A stretch of 64,000 bases of DNA. It comes from Myxococcales bacterium. GTDB lineage: Bacteria > Myxococcota_A > Polyangia > Haliangiales > Haliangiaceae. The stretch's first letter is position 1, and each line of letters opens with the position of its first letter. Below, one piece after another: positions 8,665 through 18,012 of this stretch. The notes below the pieces were generated by a model that was given only the letters and a program-made list of their open reading frames with translations, searched no databases and was not told the DNA's origin. The translations under genes were made by a program, and so were the position numbers. The stretch covers positions 310,001 to 374,000 of the forward strand of contig JADJGV010000006.1 of NCBI GenBank assembly GCA_016707895.1, given 5' to 3'.

Positions 8665-10683
8665 ATGTCGTCCCCCGCCGGCGCCCCCAGCCGGGCTCGC
8701 CGCGCGGCCGCGTGGCTGGCGCCGTCGGTCGTGGCCGCGGCGCTGGCGCCGACGATCGCCGGGCTGGTCGACGCCGCGACCTACGCCGACGGCGCGCTGC
8801 GGATCGTCGTCACCGCCGGCTTCGCGCTGGCGCTGGCGGGGCCGCTGGGGCTGGCGCTGGCGCTGGCCGCGCGAGCGGCGCTGGCCAGCTGGCGGCCCCG
8901 CGCGCTGGTGGCCCGGTTGACCGACGCCAGCGGCGCGGCGCCGCGGCTGGCCGGGTGGCTGCTCGGCGGCACCGTCGGCCTGGCGCTGGTGGCGGTAGCG
9001 ACCCACCAGGCGGTGATCGGCCTGTCCCGCGCCACCGCGTGGAAGCCCAAGACCATCAGCGTGATCTTGCCGGTCGTGATGATCGCCGCGGTCGCGCTGA
9101 TCGCGATCGCCACCGTGCCGATCGCGGTCGGGCTGGGCCGCGGCCTCGCGGCGATCGAGGCGCGCCGCCGGCGGCCGCTGCTCACGCCGCGCCGCGTGCT
9201 CGTCGCCGCCGCGCTGGCCGCCGCCGGCGTCGCCATCGCCGCGTGGATCGTCGCGGTGCGGCCGCTGCTCAAGCAGGTGGCGCTCGACGGGGCCGGCTTC
9301 GTCGCGCTGGCCGCGGCGCTGCTGGTCGGGATCCACCTGGCGTGGGCGCGGCTGCCGCGGCGCGCGCTGGGCGCCGCCGCGCTGATCGCGGCGCTGGTGC
9401 TGGGCGGCGCCGCTGGCTACGCCCGCTGGCAGCGGCCGACGCTGGTGCTCGGGCTGTGGGGCAACGACGGTTTCGGCGCGTTGGCGATCGATCTGCTGGT
9501 GAACGAGCGGCGAGTGCGGCGGGCGGTGCCGGCCGCGGCGCTGCGGCCCGCGCGCCGCGTCGGCGCGCCCCAGCGCGACATCGTGCTGTTGACGATCGAC
9601 ACCTTCCGCCCCGATCGGCTGGCCGCCTACGGCGGGCCGGTGTCGACGCCGGGGCTGGCGGCGCTGGCCGGCCAGGGCGCGCTGTTCGATCTGGCGCTGG
9701 CGCCATCCAACGTCACCCGGCGCTCGCTGCCGGCGCTGGCCACCGGCGTCGCCGCGACCCGGGTCCGCGGCCGGGTCGCCGGCTGGGCGCTGCGGCTCGA
9801 TCCGCGCCACATCACGATCGCCGAGCGGCTGCGCGCCGGCGGCTACCAGACCTTCGGGCTGTTCTGCTGCGAGGCGTTCTGGAGCCGCAGCCGGCCGACC
9901 GGCCTCGAGGCCGGCTTCGACCAGCTGGTGCTCGAGCACGACGCCGACAAGCTGGTGGCCGGCCTGGCCGCGCGGCTCGAGGCCCGCGGCCCCGACGCGC
10001 CGCCCAGCTTCGCCTGGCTCCACTTCATCGAGCTGCACGAGTGGGCCGGCGGCGATCCCGACATGCGGCCCGAGAAGCGCCGGCTGTACGACGAGGCGTT
10101 GACCCGCGTCGACGGCGTGGTCACCCAGCTGACCGCGGCGCTGGCCCGGCTGCCCATCGAGCGCCGGCCGATCGTCATCGTCACCGGCGATCACAGCGAG
10201 GCGCTCGGCGATCATGGCGCGCCGTTCCACGCCAGCGACCTGTACAACTCGCAGCTGCAGGTGCCGCTGATCATCACCGGGCCTGGCGTGGTCGCGCGGC
10301 GGGTCAGCGAGGCGGTCAGCCTGCTCGATCTGGCGCCGACGATCCTCGAGCTGGCCGGCTTCGAGCCGCTGCCGCACCCGCTGTTCGACGGCCGCTCGCT
10401 GGTGCCGCTGCTCACCGGCGCCCGCGATCCCGATCTCGCCGCCGGCCGCGCCTACGCCGCGATGGTCGCCGATCGCTACGTGCCGGCCGGCCGGGTCGCG
10501 CTGGTGGTCGGGCGGTGGAAGATCATCCGCACGCCGGGCCGCGCCGACGAGCTGTATGACCTCGGCACCGATCCCCGCGAGCTCGCCGATCGCGCCGCGA
10601 CCTCGCCGGTGCAGCTGGCCGCGATGCGCGCCGCGCTCGACGCCCAGCGCCAGCGCGATCGCCAGTCGCCGTTCTGGCAGTGA
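8665..10683 (+). CDS. Membrane-anchored sulfatase-like/AlkP-superfamily phosphotransferase-like enzyme
   Basis: 672 residues. The N-terminal third has about six hydrophobic helices, followed by an extracytoplasmic alkaline-phosphatase-superfamily domain from about residue 303. Metal-site motifs visible are TIDTFRPD (310-317, Asp312) and GDHSEALGDHG near 510. At the position where sulfatases carry the formylglycine Cys/Ser there is Thr351 (SNVTRRSLP). Thr is the nucleophile in phosphoethanolamine and phosphoglycerol transferases, so a phospholipid head-group transferase or phosphohydrolase is at least as likely as a sulfatase. The ATG at 8665 follows a TAGGAT box; the frame stays open 75 codons upstream but that stretch overlaps the divergent gene. 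Similar in layout to the gene at 24812. Confidence 0.82.
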   Translation: MSSPAGAPSRARRAAAWLAPSVVAAALAPTIAGLVDAATYADGALRIVVTAGFALALAGPLGLALALAARAALASWRPRALVARLTDASGAAPRLAGWLLGGTVGLALVAVATHQAVIGLSRATAWKPKTISVILPVVMIAAVALIAIATVPIAVGLGRGLAAIEARRRRPLLTPRRVLVAAALAAAGVAIAAWIVAVRPLLKQVALDGAGFVALAAALLVGIHLAWARLPRRALGAAALIAALVLGGAAGYARWQRPTLVLGLWGNDGFGALAIDLLVNERRVRRAVPAAALRPARRVGAPQRDIVLLTIDTFRPDRLAAYGGPVSTPGLAALAGQGALFDLALAPSNVTRRSLPALATGVAATRVRGRVAGWALRLDPRHITIAERLRAGGYQTFGLFCCEAFWSRSRPTGLEAGFDQLVLEHDADKLVAGLAARLEARGPDAPPSFAWLHFIELHEWAGGDPDMRPEKRRLYDEALTRVDGVVTQLTAALARLPIERRPIVIVTGDHSEALGDHGAPFHASDLYNSQLQVPLIITGPGVVARRVSEAVSLLDLAPTILELAGFEPLPHPLFDGRSLVPLLTGARDPDLAAGRAYAAMVADRYVPAGRVALVVGRWKIIRTPGRADELYDLGTDPRELADRAATSPVQLAAMRAALDAQRQRDRQSPFWQ

Positions 10684-10716
10684 CCGGCCGTTGCGCGGCG
10701 CCAGGCCCGCGGGCGC

Positions 10717-12912
10717 TCACCGCCGCGGCCGCAGCTCGACGTAGTCGAGCGCGAACACCTGGCCCTTGCGCGCGGTCGGCAGCGCGACGCCGACGCGGTG
10801 GCGCCCCGGGGTCAGCGTCACGCTGAGCGCGTGGTGCGCCAGCGTCCACGCCGGGGCCTCGGTGGCGATCGCGGTGGCCACCACGACGCCGTCGACGGTG
10901 ACGTCGATCGCCGGACTGCCCGGGTGGTCGACCGTCGCCAGGTCGATCGTCATCGGCCCGGCGTCGGCGGCGATCACCCACACCGGCAGCGAGAAGCGCG
11001 CGCCCGGCTGGGCCACGACGAACCGCAGCGCCTCGCCGCCCGACAAGGCGACGTTGCCGACCGCCGGCCCCGGCGCGCGATCGCCGAAGCCGCCGCGGGC
11101 GTCGTCGAGCGGGTACAGCGCGCCGCCCTCGTGGCGCATCGGCGCGTCGGGCGCGAACGTCAGCGGCACGAACTGCTTGCCCTGCATGCGCAGCGGCCGG
11201 CGGCGCGGGAACAGCCGCGCGAAGCCGGCGTCGGCGGCGTCGCCGAGGTCCTTGACCACCAGCGGGTGGTTGCCGTCGAGGTCGACCGGATCGAACGTCA
11301 CCGTCGCCGGCAGGGTCATCGAGTCGACGAACACCAGCGCGTCGTCGAGCTTCGGATCGTCGAGCGCGGCCACCAGCGCACCGCCGCCGGTGCGCGGCCG
11401 CTTGCCGGCGTGCTGCTTGACCGCCGGCCAGGCGGCGAGCATCCCGGTCACCAGCACCACCGGCAGCGCCGCCGCCAGCCCGCCGATCACGCCGGCCCGC
11501 ACCCGCGGCCAGCGCAGCCGCCCGAGCACCCACGCGAGCAGCGCGCCGCCGTCGACGATCGCCGCGGCGCTGGCGATCAGCGCGAGCGGCCACGCCAGGT
11601 AGTAGAAGCGCGCCCCGTAGATCACGCCGTGGTAGAAGAACAGCCCGTAGCCGACGACGGTGGCGACGAACACGCCGCCGACCAGCGCCAGCCCGCGGGC
11701 CCGCGCGCCGCCGCGCGCCGCCGCGCCGAGCAGCCCCAGCGCCGGCAGCAGCACCAGCGGGGTCCAGCCCCACGAGAACTGCACCCAGGCGTCGAGGCGC
11801 TTCTTGCTGTTGGCGACGGCGTGCTTGGGCTGGAAGCCCTTGGGCCCGAAGTGGGTGCCCTGGGTGATCGGGCACTCGCCGACGCCGGGGCCGAACCCGA
11901 CGCGGAAGCAGTCGCCGCGCTGCTCCTTGAGCTGCATGTAGCGCTGCTGCGGCGGCAGCATCGCGTCGCCGGTGAGCGCGCGGTTGTACAGCAGGTACGC
12001 GCCGGCGATCGGCAGCGCGCACGCCACCGCCAGCGCCAGCCGCCGCGCCGCCAGCGCGCGGCCGCGCCCAAGCGCCAGCGCCAGCATCGGCGTCACCGCC
12101 ACCGCGACGATCACCGCGTCGAGCTGGCGGGTCGCGCCCAGGAACGCCAGCGCCGCGCCGCCGGCGCCGGCCCAGGCCCGGCGGTGGTCGGTCGCCCCGG
12201 CGACGCCGCGCAGGAGCCCGAGGATCGCCAGCGCCGCCGCCAGCGCCGCGGTCGGGTGGGCCATGAAGCTGGCCGCGTGCATCAGCCGGAACCACGACGC
12301 CAGGTACAGCAGCACCACCACCCTGGCGGCGACGCCGTCCTTGCCGAGCAGATCCTCGGCGAGCAGGAACAGCACCAGCACCAGCGCCGCGCCGAGGAGC
12401 GGGTTGACCCAGCCGGCGGCGCCGACCATCTCGCCGCCGGCCAGCAGCACGCCGTAGCCCGGCGGGAACACCGCGTACCACTGATCGTGATCGTGGACGC
12501 CCCACGACACGTAGAAGAACTCGGTGGCCGGCGGCGACGGCGCGGTCAGGTGGCCGTGGGCGAACGTGCGCGCGGTGTGCAGGTAGCCCAGCTCGTCGGG
12601 CACGTCGGGGACGCCCTTGGCGATCGCGTGGTGGGCCCACACGCCCGACGCCAGCGCGATCACCACCGCGCCGGCGACGAACCAGCGCCGCGGCGGCCAC
12701 GCCAGCACCCTGGCCGGCGACCAGCCGCGCACCGCCGCCACCGCGCCGATCGCGACCGCCAGCAGCACCGCGACGCCGCGGCCGCCGCGCAGCCCGGCGC
12801 CCAGCGCGTCGGCGATCGGCGCGCGCGCGCCCAGCGCCAGGCCGACCAGGCACGCCAGCGCGATCAGCGCCACCAGCGCCCGCGCGGCGATCGCGACGAC
12901 GCGCTCGATCAC
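10717..12912 (-). CDS. GT39-like polytopic glycosyltransferase
   Basis: 731 residues. About twelve hydrophobic helices fill residues 1-510, and a periplasmic beta-sandwich domain fills the C-terminus. An acidic loop after the second or third helix (VPDVPDELGYL, near residue 80) matches the catalytic Asp/Glu loop of GT-C enzymes that use polyprenyl-phosphate sugars. The GTG start overlaps the TGA of the upstream gene in the tetramer GTGA (12909-12912), so the two are translationally coupled. The C-terminal domain resembles sugar- or lipid-binding jelly rolls. Acceptor unknown. Confidence 0.8.
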   Translation of the reverse strand: MIERVVAIAARALVALIALACLVGLALGARAPIADALGAGLRGGRGVAVLLAVAIGAVAAVRGWSPARVLAWPPRRWFVAGAVVIALASGVWAHHAIAKGVPDVPDELGYLHTARTFAHGHLTAPSPPATEFFYVSWGVHDHDQWYAVFPPGYGVLLAGGEMVGAAGWVNPLLGAALVLVLFLLAEDLLGKDGVAARVVVLLYLASWFRLMHAASFMAHPTAALAAALAILGLLRGVAGATDHRRAWAGAGGAALAFLGATRQLDAVIVAVAVTPMLALALGRGRALAARRLALAVACALPIAGAYLLYNRALTGDAMLPPQQRYMQLKEQRGDCFRVGFGPGVGECPITQGTHFGPKGFQPKHAVANSKKRLDAWVQFSWGWTPLVLLPALGLLGAAARGGARARGLALVGGVFVATVVGYGLFFYHGVIYGARFYYLAWPLALIASAAAIVDGGALLAWVLGRLRWPRVRAGVIGGLAAALPVVLVTGMLAAWPAVKQHAGKRPRTGGGALVAALDDPKLDDALVFVDSMTLPATVTFDPVDLDGNHPLVVKDLGDAADAGFARLFPRRRPLRMQGKQFVPLTFAPDAPMRHEGGALYPLDDARGGFGDRAPGPAVGNVALSGGEALRFVVAQPGARFSLPVWVIAADAGPMTIDLATVDHPGSPAIDVTVDGVVVATAIATEAPAWTLAHHALSVTLTPGRHRVGVALPTARKGQVFALDYVELRPRR

Positions 12913-14480
12913 GGCGCCCCCGCCGGCGCGACGCGGATCGGGTTGATGATCGCGTACGGCACCACGCCGGGCCGCCCCTTCTCGCGCTGGTAGCTGCCGG
13001 TCATCCACTCCGGCAGCGGCTGTTCGCCCGACGCGTCCACGCCGATCCAGGTCGCCGCGGTGACCGGCACCTCGAGCGTCAGCCGGTGGACGCGCACGTC
13101 GGGCGGCACCCGCTCGGTGCGCACGACCTCGCCGCCGACCCGCACGCGGATCTGATCGGTGTGGACGTAGCGCGCCTGCGCCAGCTCGACGTCGACCCGC
13201 ACCCGGCCGCTGGCCGCGCGCACGGTCTGCCCCGGGCCCGCGCTGGGCCCACCGCCGACGTCGACCACCTCGACGTCGAGCCACGGCCCGGTGGTCGCCA
13301 CCGCGCGCCGGCCGCGGAGCTGCGCGACGAAGCCGTCGACGTCGAACGGCGCGACCGTGGCCGCGCGCGGATCGTCGTACAGCACGTAGGTGCGGGCCAC
13401 GCCGTCGAGCACGCCGTTGAGGTGGTGGGTGTCGCTCGAGCCGACGCCGGTCACCCAGGCGCCGTGGGCGATCAGCGCGTAGAAGTCGCGCACGCCCTGA
13501 TCGCTGCGACGATCGCCGGGCGCGTTGAACGCGGTGTGGCCGGCCAGCACCTCGACCGCGTCGAAGTCGAGCGGGAACGGCGGCGGCCAGCGCGCGCCGT
13601 CCCAGCCGGTGTTGTCGAACAGCGCGTACATGCGGAACCGCGGGTGGTTGACCTGCACCAGCGCGCCGGCCCGCTGCCGGTGGCCCCAGGCCATCAGCTC
13701 GGTCGGCGACATCGCCGCCAGCGCCGCGGCGTCGGGGCTGCCGCCGCGCGGCCCCGCGGTGATCGTCGTCGGGTACACGCCCAGGTGCGCCACGTCGCTG
13801 CCGATCTCGTTGGACGGCACCGAGGCCAGCACGCCGGCGAGCCCGGCCTCGGCGATCGCCGCGGTCAGGTCGCCGTTCGACGCGTGGTCCGACAGCGCGG
13901 TGACCTGGACGCCGGCGCAGACCTGGCTCATCGCGCGCAGCGTGTCGGGCAGCCCCGAGTCGTTGGAGCGCGCGGCGTGGACGTGCAGATCGGCCACCAG
14001 CGCGCCGTCGACGCGCCACGCCCGCTCGAGCGCGATGTCGAGCCGCGCGGCCTGGCCCGCGGCGATCGTCACCTCGCCCTCCCACGCCTCGTGCTCGACG
14101 TCGCGCCACGCGGTGACCCGGTAGCGGCCCAGCGGGATCGCCGGCGACGGCTCGCAGTCGTCGCCGCCGCCCACCGGCAAGGTCGCCACGCCGTCGGGCA
14201 CCAGGACGCCGGCGACGGTGCCGATCGCGCGCGGCCCCAGGTGGCACGCGCCCTTGGCCTGGCGCACGCCACCGTACAGCTCGGCGCGGCCGATCGGCAG
14301 CGGCCGATCGCCGTCCCAGAGCAGCACCCGCGCCGCGACCAGCGGGCCGCCAGCGCCGTCGGTGATGCGCACGGTCAAGCTGGCCGCCGCCGGGCGGCGC
14401 GGCGCGCGCTGACAGCCTCCGGCGATCGCGGCCGTCGCGCCGATCGCCAGCGCCACGCGGAGGTACGGAGCGAGCGCCAC
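12909..14480 (-). CDS. PHP-domain (metal-dependent phosphoesterase-like) lipoprotein
   Basis: 523 residues. A lipoprotein signal ends in IAGGC (Cys near 21). A beta-rich domain (about 30-150) is followed by a PHP/polymerase-histidinol-phosphatase-type domain: DLHVH near 165, SDHAS near 195, NHPR near 280 and SSDTHH near 350, all usual metal-ligand positions. PHP domains cleave phosphate esters with two or three metals. Here the enzyme sits outside the cytoplasm, tied to a membrane. It is co-transcribed and coupled with the GT39-like gene, so it may process a phosphorylated lipid or glycan intermediate. GTG 14480 was chosen because it directly opens the signal peptide and follows a TACAAC box. 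Confidence 0.85.
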   Translation of the reverse strand: MALAPYLRVALAIGATAAIAGGCQRAPRRPAAASLTVRITDGAGGPLVAARVLLWDGDRPLPIGRAELYGGVRQAKGACHLGPRAIGTVAGVLVPDGVATLPVGGGDDCEPSPAIPLGRYRVTAWRDVEHEAWEGEVTIAAGQAARLDIALERAWRVDGALVADLHVHAARSNDSGLPDTLRAMSQVCAGVQVTALSDHASNGDLTAAIAEAGLAGVLASVPSNEIGSDVAHLGVYPTTITAGPRGGSPDAAALAAMSPTELMAWGHRQRAGALVQVNHPRFRMYALFDNTGWDGARWPPPFPLDFDAVEVLAGHTAFNAPGDRRSDQGVRDFYALIAHGAWVTGVGSSDTHHLNGVLDGVARTYVLYDDPRAATVAPFDVDGFVAQLRGRRAVATTGPWLDVEVVDVGGGPSAGPGQTVRAASGRVRVDVELAQARYVHTDQIRVRVGGEVVRTERVPPDVRVHRLTLEVPVTAATWIGVDASGEQPLPEWMTGSYQREKGRPGVVPYAIINPIRVAPAGAP

Positions 14481-14489
14481 GCGCCGAGC

Positions 14490-14495
14490 GTTGTA
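14490..14495 (-). promoter_or_regulatory. -10 box TACAAC for the PHP/GT39 operon
   Basis: Lies at -15 to -10 of the GTG at 14480; a very short leader is predicted. Confidence 0.35.
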
Positions 14496-14549
14496 CCACG
14501 CACCCTCGCCGCGATTGCGTCGCCCCCGGCGCCGGTCCACCATCCCCGC

Positions 14550-16718
14550 GTGCTGCGCCCGACCGTCCGTTCGCTCATCCCGGCCCTGCTCCTCGCCGCG
14601 TGCTCGGGCGCCTCGCCCCGCGCCGCGACCCCGGCTCCCGCTCCCGCTCCCGCTCCGGCTCCCGCTCCGGCTCCGGCTCCGGCTCCCGCTCCCGCTCCGG
14701 CTCCCGCTCCGGCTCCCGCTCCGGTCGCCGCCGCGGACATCGCCGCCGCGGACATCGCCGCCGCCAAGGCCGCGCTGCGCGCCGCGTACCCCGACGCCGG
14801 CGCGCGCATCGACCGCGGCGTCGATCAGGTCGCGGCCTTGTGGCGCACCAGCGACGGCGACCTCACCGCGTTCGTCCGCGAGCACTTCGCCGCCACCCCG
14901 CCGGCGGTCGACGCGCTGTTCGCGCGCCTCGAGGCGACGTTCGAGCAGATCGACGGCCTGTCCAACGAGCTCGGCCGCGCGCTGCGCTGGCACGCCGACG
15001 TCGACACCGGCCCCAACCTGCCGGTCGACGAGCTGCTGGCCGCGGTCGACCCCGGCGCCCACCTCACCGACGATCTGTTCACGTCGAAGGTGGCGTTCGT
15101 CGCGTTGCTCAACTTCCCGCTGACCACGCTCGATCAGCGCCTGCGCGACGCCGCCGGCTACAGCCGCCGGCAGTGGGCCGAGGTCCGGCTGACCGGCCGC
15201 TTCGACAGCCGCGTGCCCGGCGACGTGTCGGCCGCCGCCAGCGCCGTCGAGGCCGCGTCCGACGCGTACATCGCTGGCTACAACGTCTGGATGCACCACG
15301 TCATCTCCGACGACGGCCAGCGCCACTTCCCCAAGGGCAAGCGCCTCATCAGCCACTGGAACCTGCGCGACGAGCTCAAGGCCAACTACGCCGACCCCGA
15401 CGCCGTCGTGAAGCAGCGCACGATCGTCGCGGTGATGGAGCGGATCGTCACCCAGACCATCCCGGCGGCGGTGATCGACAACCCGCGGCTCGACTGGAAC
15501 CCCTTCACCAACCAGGTCACCGCGACGCCGGCCGCCGAGCTCGAGGCCGACGCCCCGGCCGATCGCCCGACGGCGCCGGCCACCGCGCCCGAGCCCGACG
15601 CGCGCTTCCAGCACGTCCTCGACGCGTTCCACGCCGCGCAGGCGATCGATCGCTACGCGCCCACCGCGCCGACCCACCTGGCCCGATCGTTCGCCGCCGC
15701 CGAGATGCCCGAGCCGCGGGTGCGCGAGCTGATCGTGTCGATCCTGTCGTCGCCCAACGTCGCGCTGGCCGCCGCCGAGATCGAGCGCCGGCTGGGCCGC
15801 AAGCTCGGCCCGCAGGACCTCTGGTACGAGTTCGGCGGCGGCGAGCAGTCCGAGGCGGCGCTCGACGCCGTGACCCGCAAGCGCTACCCGACGCCGGCCG
15901 CGTTCAAGGCCGACCTGCCGCGCATCCTCACCAAGCTCGGCTTCGCGCCCAAGCACGCCAAGGTGATCGCCGCGCACGTCGCGGTCGATCCGTCGCGCGG
16001 CGCCGGCCACGCGATGGAGGCGGCGTGGCGCCAGGACCTGCCGCACCTGCGCACCCGCGTCGAGAAGCTCGGCATGGACTACAAGGGCTACAACATCGCG
16101 GTCCACGAGCTCGGCCACAACGTCGAGCAGTACCTGTCGCTGTACGAGGTCGACCACACGCTCCTGCGCGGCGTGCCCAACACCGCCTTCACCGAGGCGC
16201 TGGCGTTCTTGTTCCAGGCCCGCGACCTGCAGCTCCTGGGCAAGCCGGCCCCCGACGCCAAGGCCGAGCACAGCCGCGTGCTCGATCACTTCTGGAACAC
16301 CTGGGAGATCGCCGGCTCGGCGCTGGTCGAGATCGACGTCTGGCACTGGCTGTACGACCACCCCGACGCCACCGCCGCCGAGCTGCGCGACGCCACCGTG
16401 CGCATCGCCCGCGCGACCTGGGACCAGTACTACGCGCCGGTGCTGGGCAACGCCGGCCAGACCGCGCTGCTCGGCATCTACTCGCACACGATCTCGTCGC
16501 CGCTGTATCTGTTCAACTACGTGCTCGGCCACCTGATCGCGTTCCAGCTCGAGGAGCACGTCGCCGGCAAGGACGCCAAGACCTTCGCCGCCGAGTTCGT
16601 CCGCGTCGCCCACCAGGGCGCGATCCTGCCCGACAGCTGGATGCAGGGCGCCACCGGCGCGCCGGTGTCGTCGGCGCCGATGCTGGCCGCCACCGCCCGG
16701 GCGCTCGCCCGGAAGTAG
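14550..16718 (+). CDS. Zinc metallopeptidase lipoprotein with Pro-Ala tether
   Basis: 722 residues. The signal ends in LLAAC, so Cys18 is probably lipidated. An Ala-Pro alternating run of about 30 residues follows (residues 28-56, coded by CCGGCTCCC-type repeats), a likely rigid spacer to hold the enzyme off the membrane. The catalytic core has HELGH at 519-523 and Glu549 in NTAFTEALAF, the gluzincin arrangement seen in M3-type oligopeptidases. No canonical signature defines the subfamily. The GTG start is chosen for the signal peptide. The gene is divergent from the PHP lipoprotein with 69 bases between, and the next gene begins 8 bases after its stop. Confidence 0.85.
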   Translation: MLRPTVRSLIPALLLAACSGASPRAATPAPAPAPAPAPAPAPAPAPAPAPAPAPAPAPVAAADIAAADIAAAKAALRAAYPDAGARIDRGVDQVAALWRTSDGDLTAFVREHFAATPPAVDALFARLEATFEQIDGLSNELGRALRWHADVDTGPNLPVDELLAAVDPGAHLTDDLFTSKVAFVALLNFPLTTLDQRLRDAAGYSRRQWAEVRLTGRFDSRVPGDVSAAASAVEAASDAYIAGYNVWMHHVISDDGQRHFPKGKRLISHWNLRDELKANYADPDAVVKQRTIVAVMERIVTQTIPAAVIDNPRLDWNPFTNQVTATPAAELEADAPADRPTAPATAPEPDARFQHVLDAFHAAQAIDRYAPTAPTHLARSFAAAEMPEPRVRELIVSILSSPNVALAAAEIERRLGRKLGPQDLWYEFGGGEQSEAALDAVTRKRYPTPAAFKADLPRILTKLGFAPKHAKVIAAHVAVDPSRGAGHAMEAAWRQDLPHLRTRVEKLGMDYKGYNIAVHELGHNVEQYLSLYEVDHTLLRGVPNTAFTEALAFLFQARDLQLLGKPAPDAKAEHSRVLDHFWNTWEIAGSALVEIDVWHWLYDHPDATAAELRDATVRIARATWDQYYAPVLGNAGQTALLGIYSHTISSPLYLFNYVLGHLIAFQLEEHVAGKDAKTFAAEFVRVAHQGAILPDSWMQGATGAPVSSAPMLAATARALARK
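14628..14722 (+). repeat. In-frame CCGGCTCCCGCT-type microsatellite coding an Ala-Pro tether
   Basis: About 95 bases of alternating CCGGCT and CCCGCT hexamers inside the peptidase gene. The period is a multiple of three, so copy-number change would lengthen or shorten the tether without breaking the frame. Confidence 0.75.
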
Positions 16719-16726
16719 GCGCCCGC

Positions 16727-17671
16727 GTGGCCAGCGCGTGCCGCGTCTGCGCCCGGCCGTGCGCGATCACCGCGCAGGCCTGCGATCACTGCGGCGCGAT
16801 CGCACCGGCGCGGCTCGACGTGATCGTCGACGTGACCCGGGCGCGGCCGGCCGCGGCGCCGCGCGGCGACGCGTTCCGCGAGGCCGACGAGGCGCTCGGC
16901 GCGGTGGTCGTCTCGGCCCACGCCAGCGACGCCGACCCGGCGCTCGCGGTCACCGTCATCGTCACCGCCACCGAGCTCGAGGGCATCGCCCGGGTGCCGC
17001 GCCCCCAGCTGCGGATGCTGTTCGTCGAGCTCGGCACCGCGCCGCCGGAGCTGCGCGCCGCGACCGACGCCGGCGTCGAGGTGCTGGCGCGCGCGCCCAA
17101 GGACGTCCTCGAGGCGCTGGCCGAGGCGCTCAGCCAGGTGCTGGGGCTGCCGACCCACGCTCGGCCCAGCATCGATCTGCAGCCGCGCATGCCGACGGTG
17201 TGGGAGCGCATCCCCACGCCGGGCGGCGTCGCGATCGCGCGGCGCCCGGTGGCCAGCCTGGCGGTCGCGGTCGGCAGCCTCGGCGCGATGGCGTCGGTCT
17301 ACGCGGCCGCGGTGTGGGCGCCGCTGGGCCTGGCGGCGCTGGCCGGCACCGTCGCGGCGGCGCTGGCGGCGCGCCGGTTGCGCGCGTTCACGGTCGAGCT
17401 GATCGGCGACGAGCTGCGGGTCGGCCGGCGGCGGGTGCCGATCGAGCAGATCACGCGGGTGCGCGTGATCCCGCCGTGGCGGCCCGATCTCTCGCCGGCG
17501 TGCCCGGTGCAAGTCGAGCTCGAGCGCCGCGACGGCCGCCCGCTGATCGTGCACCGCGGGCGCCACCAGGTCACCGCGCGCGATCTGGCCGCGGCGATCG
17601 AGGCCGAGCTCGCCGCGTGGCGGCTGGCCCGCCGCCGGGCCGCGCTGGCGCCGCCCGACGCGCCGGCCTGA
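16727..17671 (+). CDS. Zinc-ribbon membrane protein, uncharacterised
   Basis: 314 residues. The N-terminus has CxxC pairs at 5-8 and 19-22 (a further Cys at 12), a zinc-ribbon pattern. A soluble alpha/beta region follows (to about 180), then two hydrophobic helices (about 185-222), then a PH-like or DUF-type beta segment with an IEQITRVRV strand. The GTG at 16727 lies 8 bases after the upstream stop, so it probably shares a transcript with the peptidase lipoprotein. I do not recognise a function. Zinc-ribbon plus two-helix proteins are often membrane adaptors, but that is inference. Confidence 0.7.
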   Translation: MASACRVCARPCAITAQACDHCGAIAPARLDVIVDVTRARPAAAPRGDAFREADEALGAVVVSAHASDADPALAVTVIVTATELEGIARVPRPQLRMLFVELGTAPPELRAATDAGVEVLARAPKDVLEALAEALSQVLGLPTHARPSIDLQPRMPTVWERIPTPGGVAIARRPVASLAVAVGSLGAMASVYAAAVWAPLGLAALAGTVAAALAARRLRAFTVELIGDELRVGRRRVPIEQITRVRVIPPWRPDLSPACPVQVELERRDGRPLIVHRGRHQVTARDLAAAIEAELAAWRLARRRAALAPPDAPA

Positions 17672-17678
17672 CCCGCGC

Positions 17679-17684
17679 TAGGCT
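17679..17684 (+). promoter_or_regulatory. -10 box TAGGCT (leaderless spacing to ATG 17691)
   Basis: Lies exactly at -12 to -7 of the ATG at 17691, supporting that ATG as the original start of the frameshifted small gene. Confidence 0.4.
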
Positions 17685-17690
17685 CCTGCC

Positions 17691-17965
17691 ATGACCGCGT
17701 CGGCCCCTGGGACGTGCTCGACCGCATCGGCCTGCAGCTGCGCGCGGGCGGTGTCCGCGAGGTCATCCCGCTCGGGCAGCTGGAGCGGTTCGTGCCGCGC
17801 CCGACCGGCCCGGGGTTGGCCACGGTGGCGGCGATCAGCGACGGCCGCGAGATCGAGCTGATCACCACTCGCGACCCGGCCGCGCGCGCCACCCGCGCCA
17901 TCGCGACCCGGCTCAACCTCGAGCTCGATCGCCTGCGCGCAGCCGGCGCGCGCAGCCGGCGCTGA
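17691..17965 (+). pseudogene. Small hypothetical protein with probable 1-base frameshift near its start
   Basis: The conserved-looking reading frame (IPLGQLERFVPRP, ISDGREIELITT) runs to a stop at 17965, but in that frame the first possible start is a GTG at 17714. A well-placed TAGGCT box points to the ATG at 17691, which is in another frame. Adding one base in GCCCCTGGG (about 17704-17712) would join them into a 91-residue protein whose N-terminus reads through WDVLDRIG. Either the gene is a recent frameshift (or sequencing error), or translation starts at GTG 17714 and gives 83 residues. The product looks like a small PH- or SHOCT-like cytoplasmic domain; function unknown. Confidence 0.5.
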
Positions 17966-18012
17966 CGGCTCCGCCGCTTGCGTCTCGCCGCGATCTCGGC
18001 GATCCACGCGGC

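Noticed and set aside
6394..10377. A 1327-codon open frame on the minus strand and similar very long frames elsewhere (for example 21026-26650, 35846-40633, 59236-62262)
   Set aside because: Their translations are Arg/Gly/Ala/His-rich, low-complexity and opposite or out of phase with genes that have clear motifs. They are shadows of the extreme GC bias; only the sub-segments with real motifs were kept.
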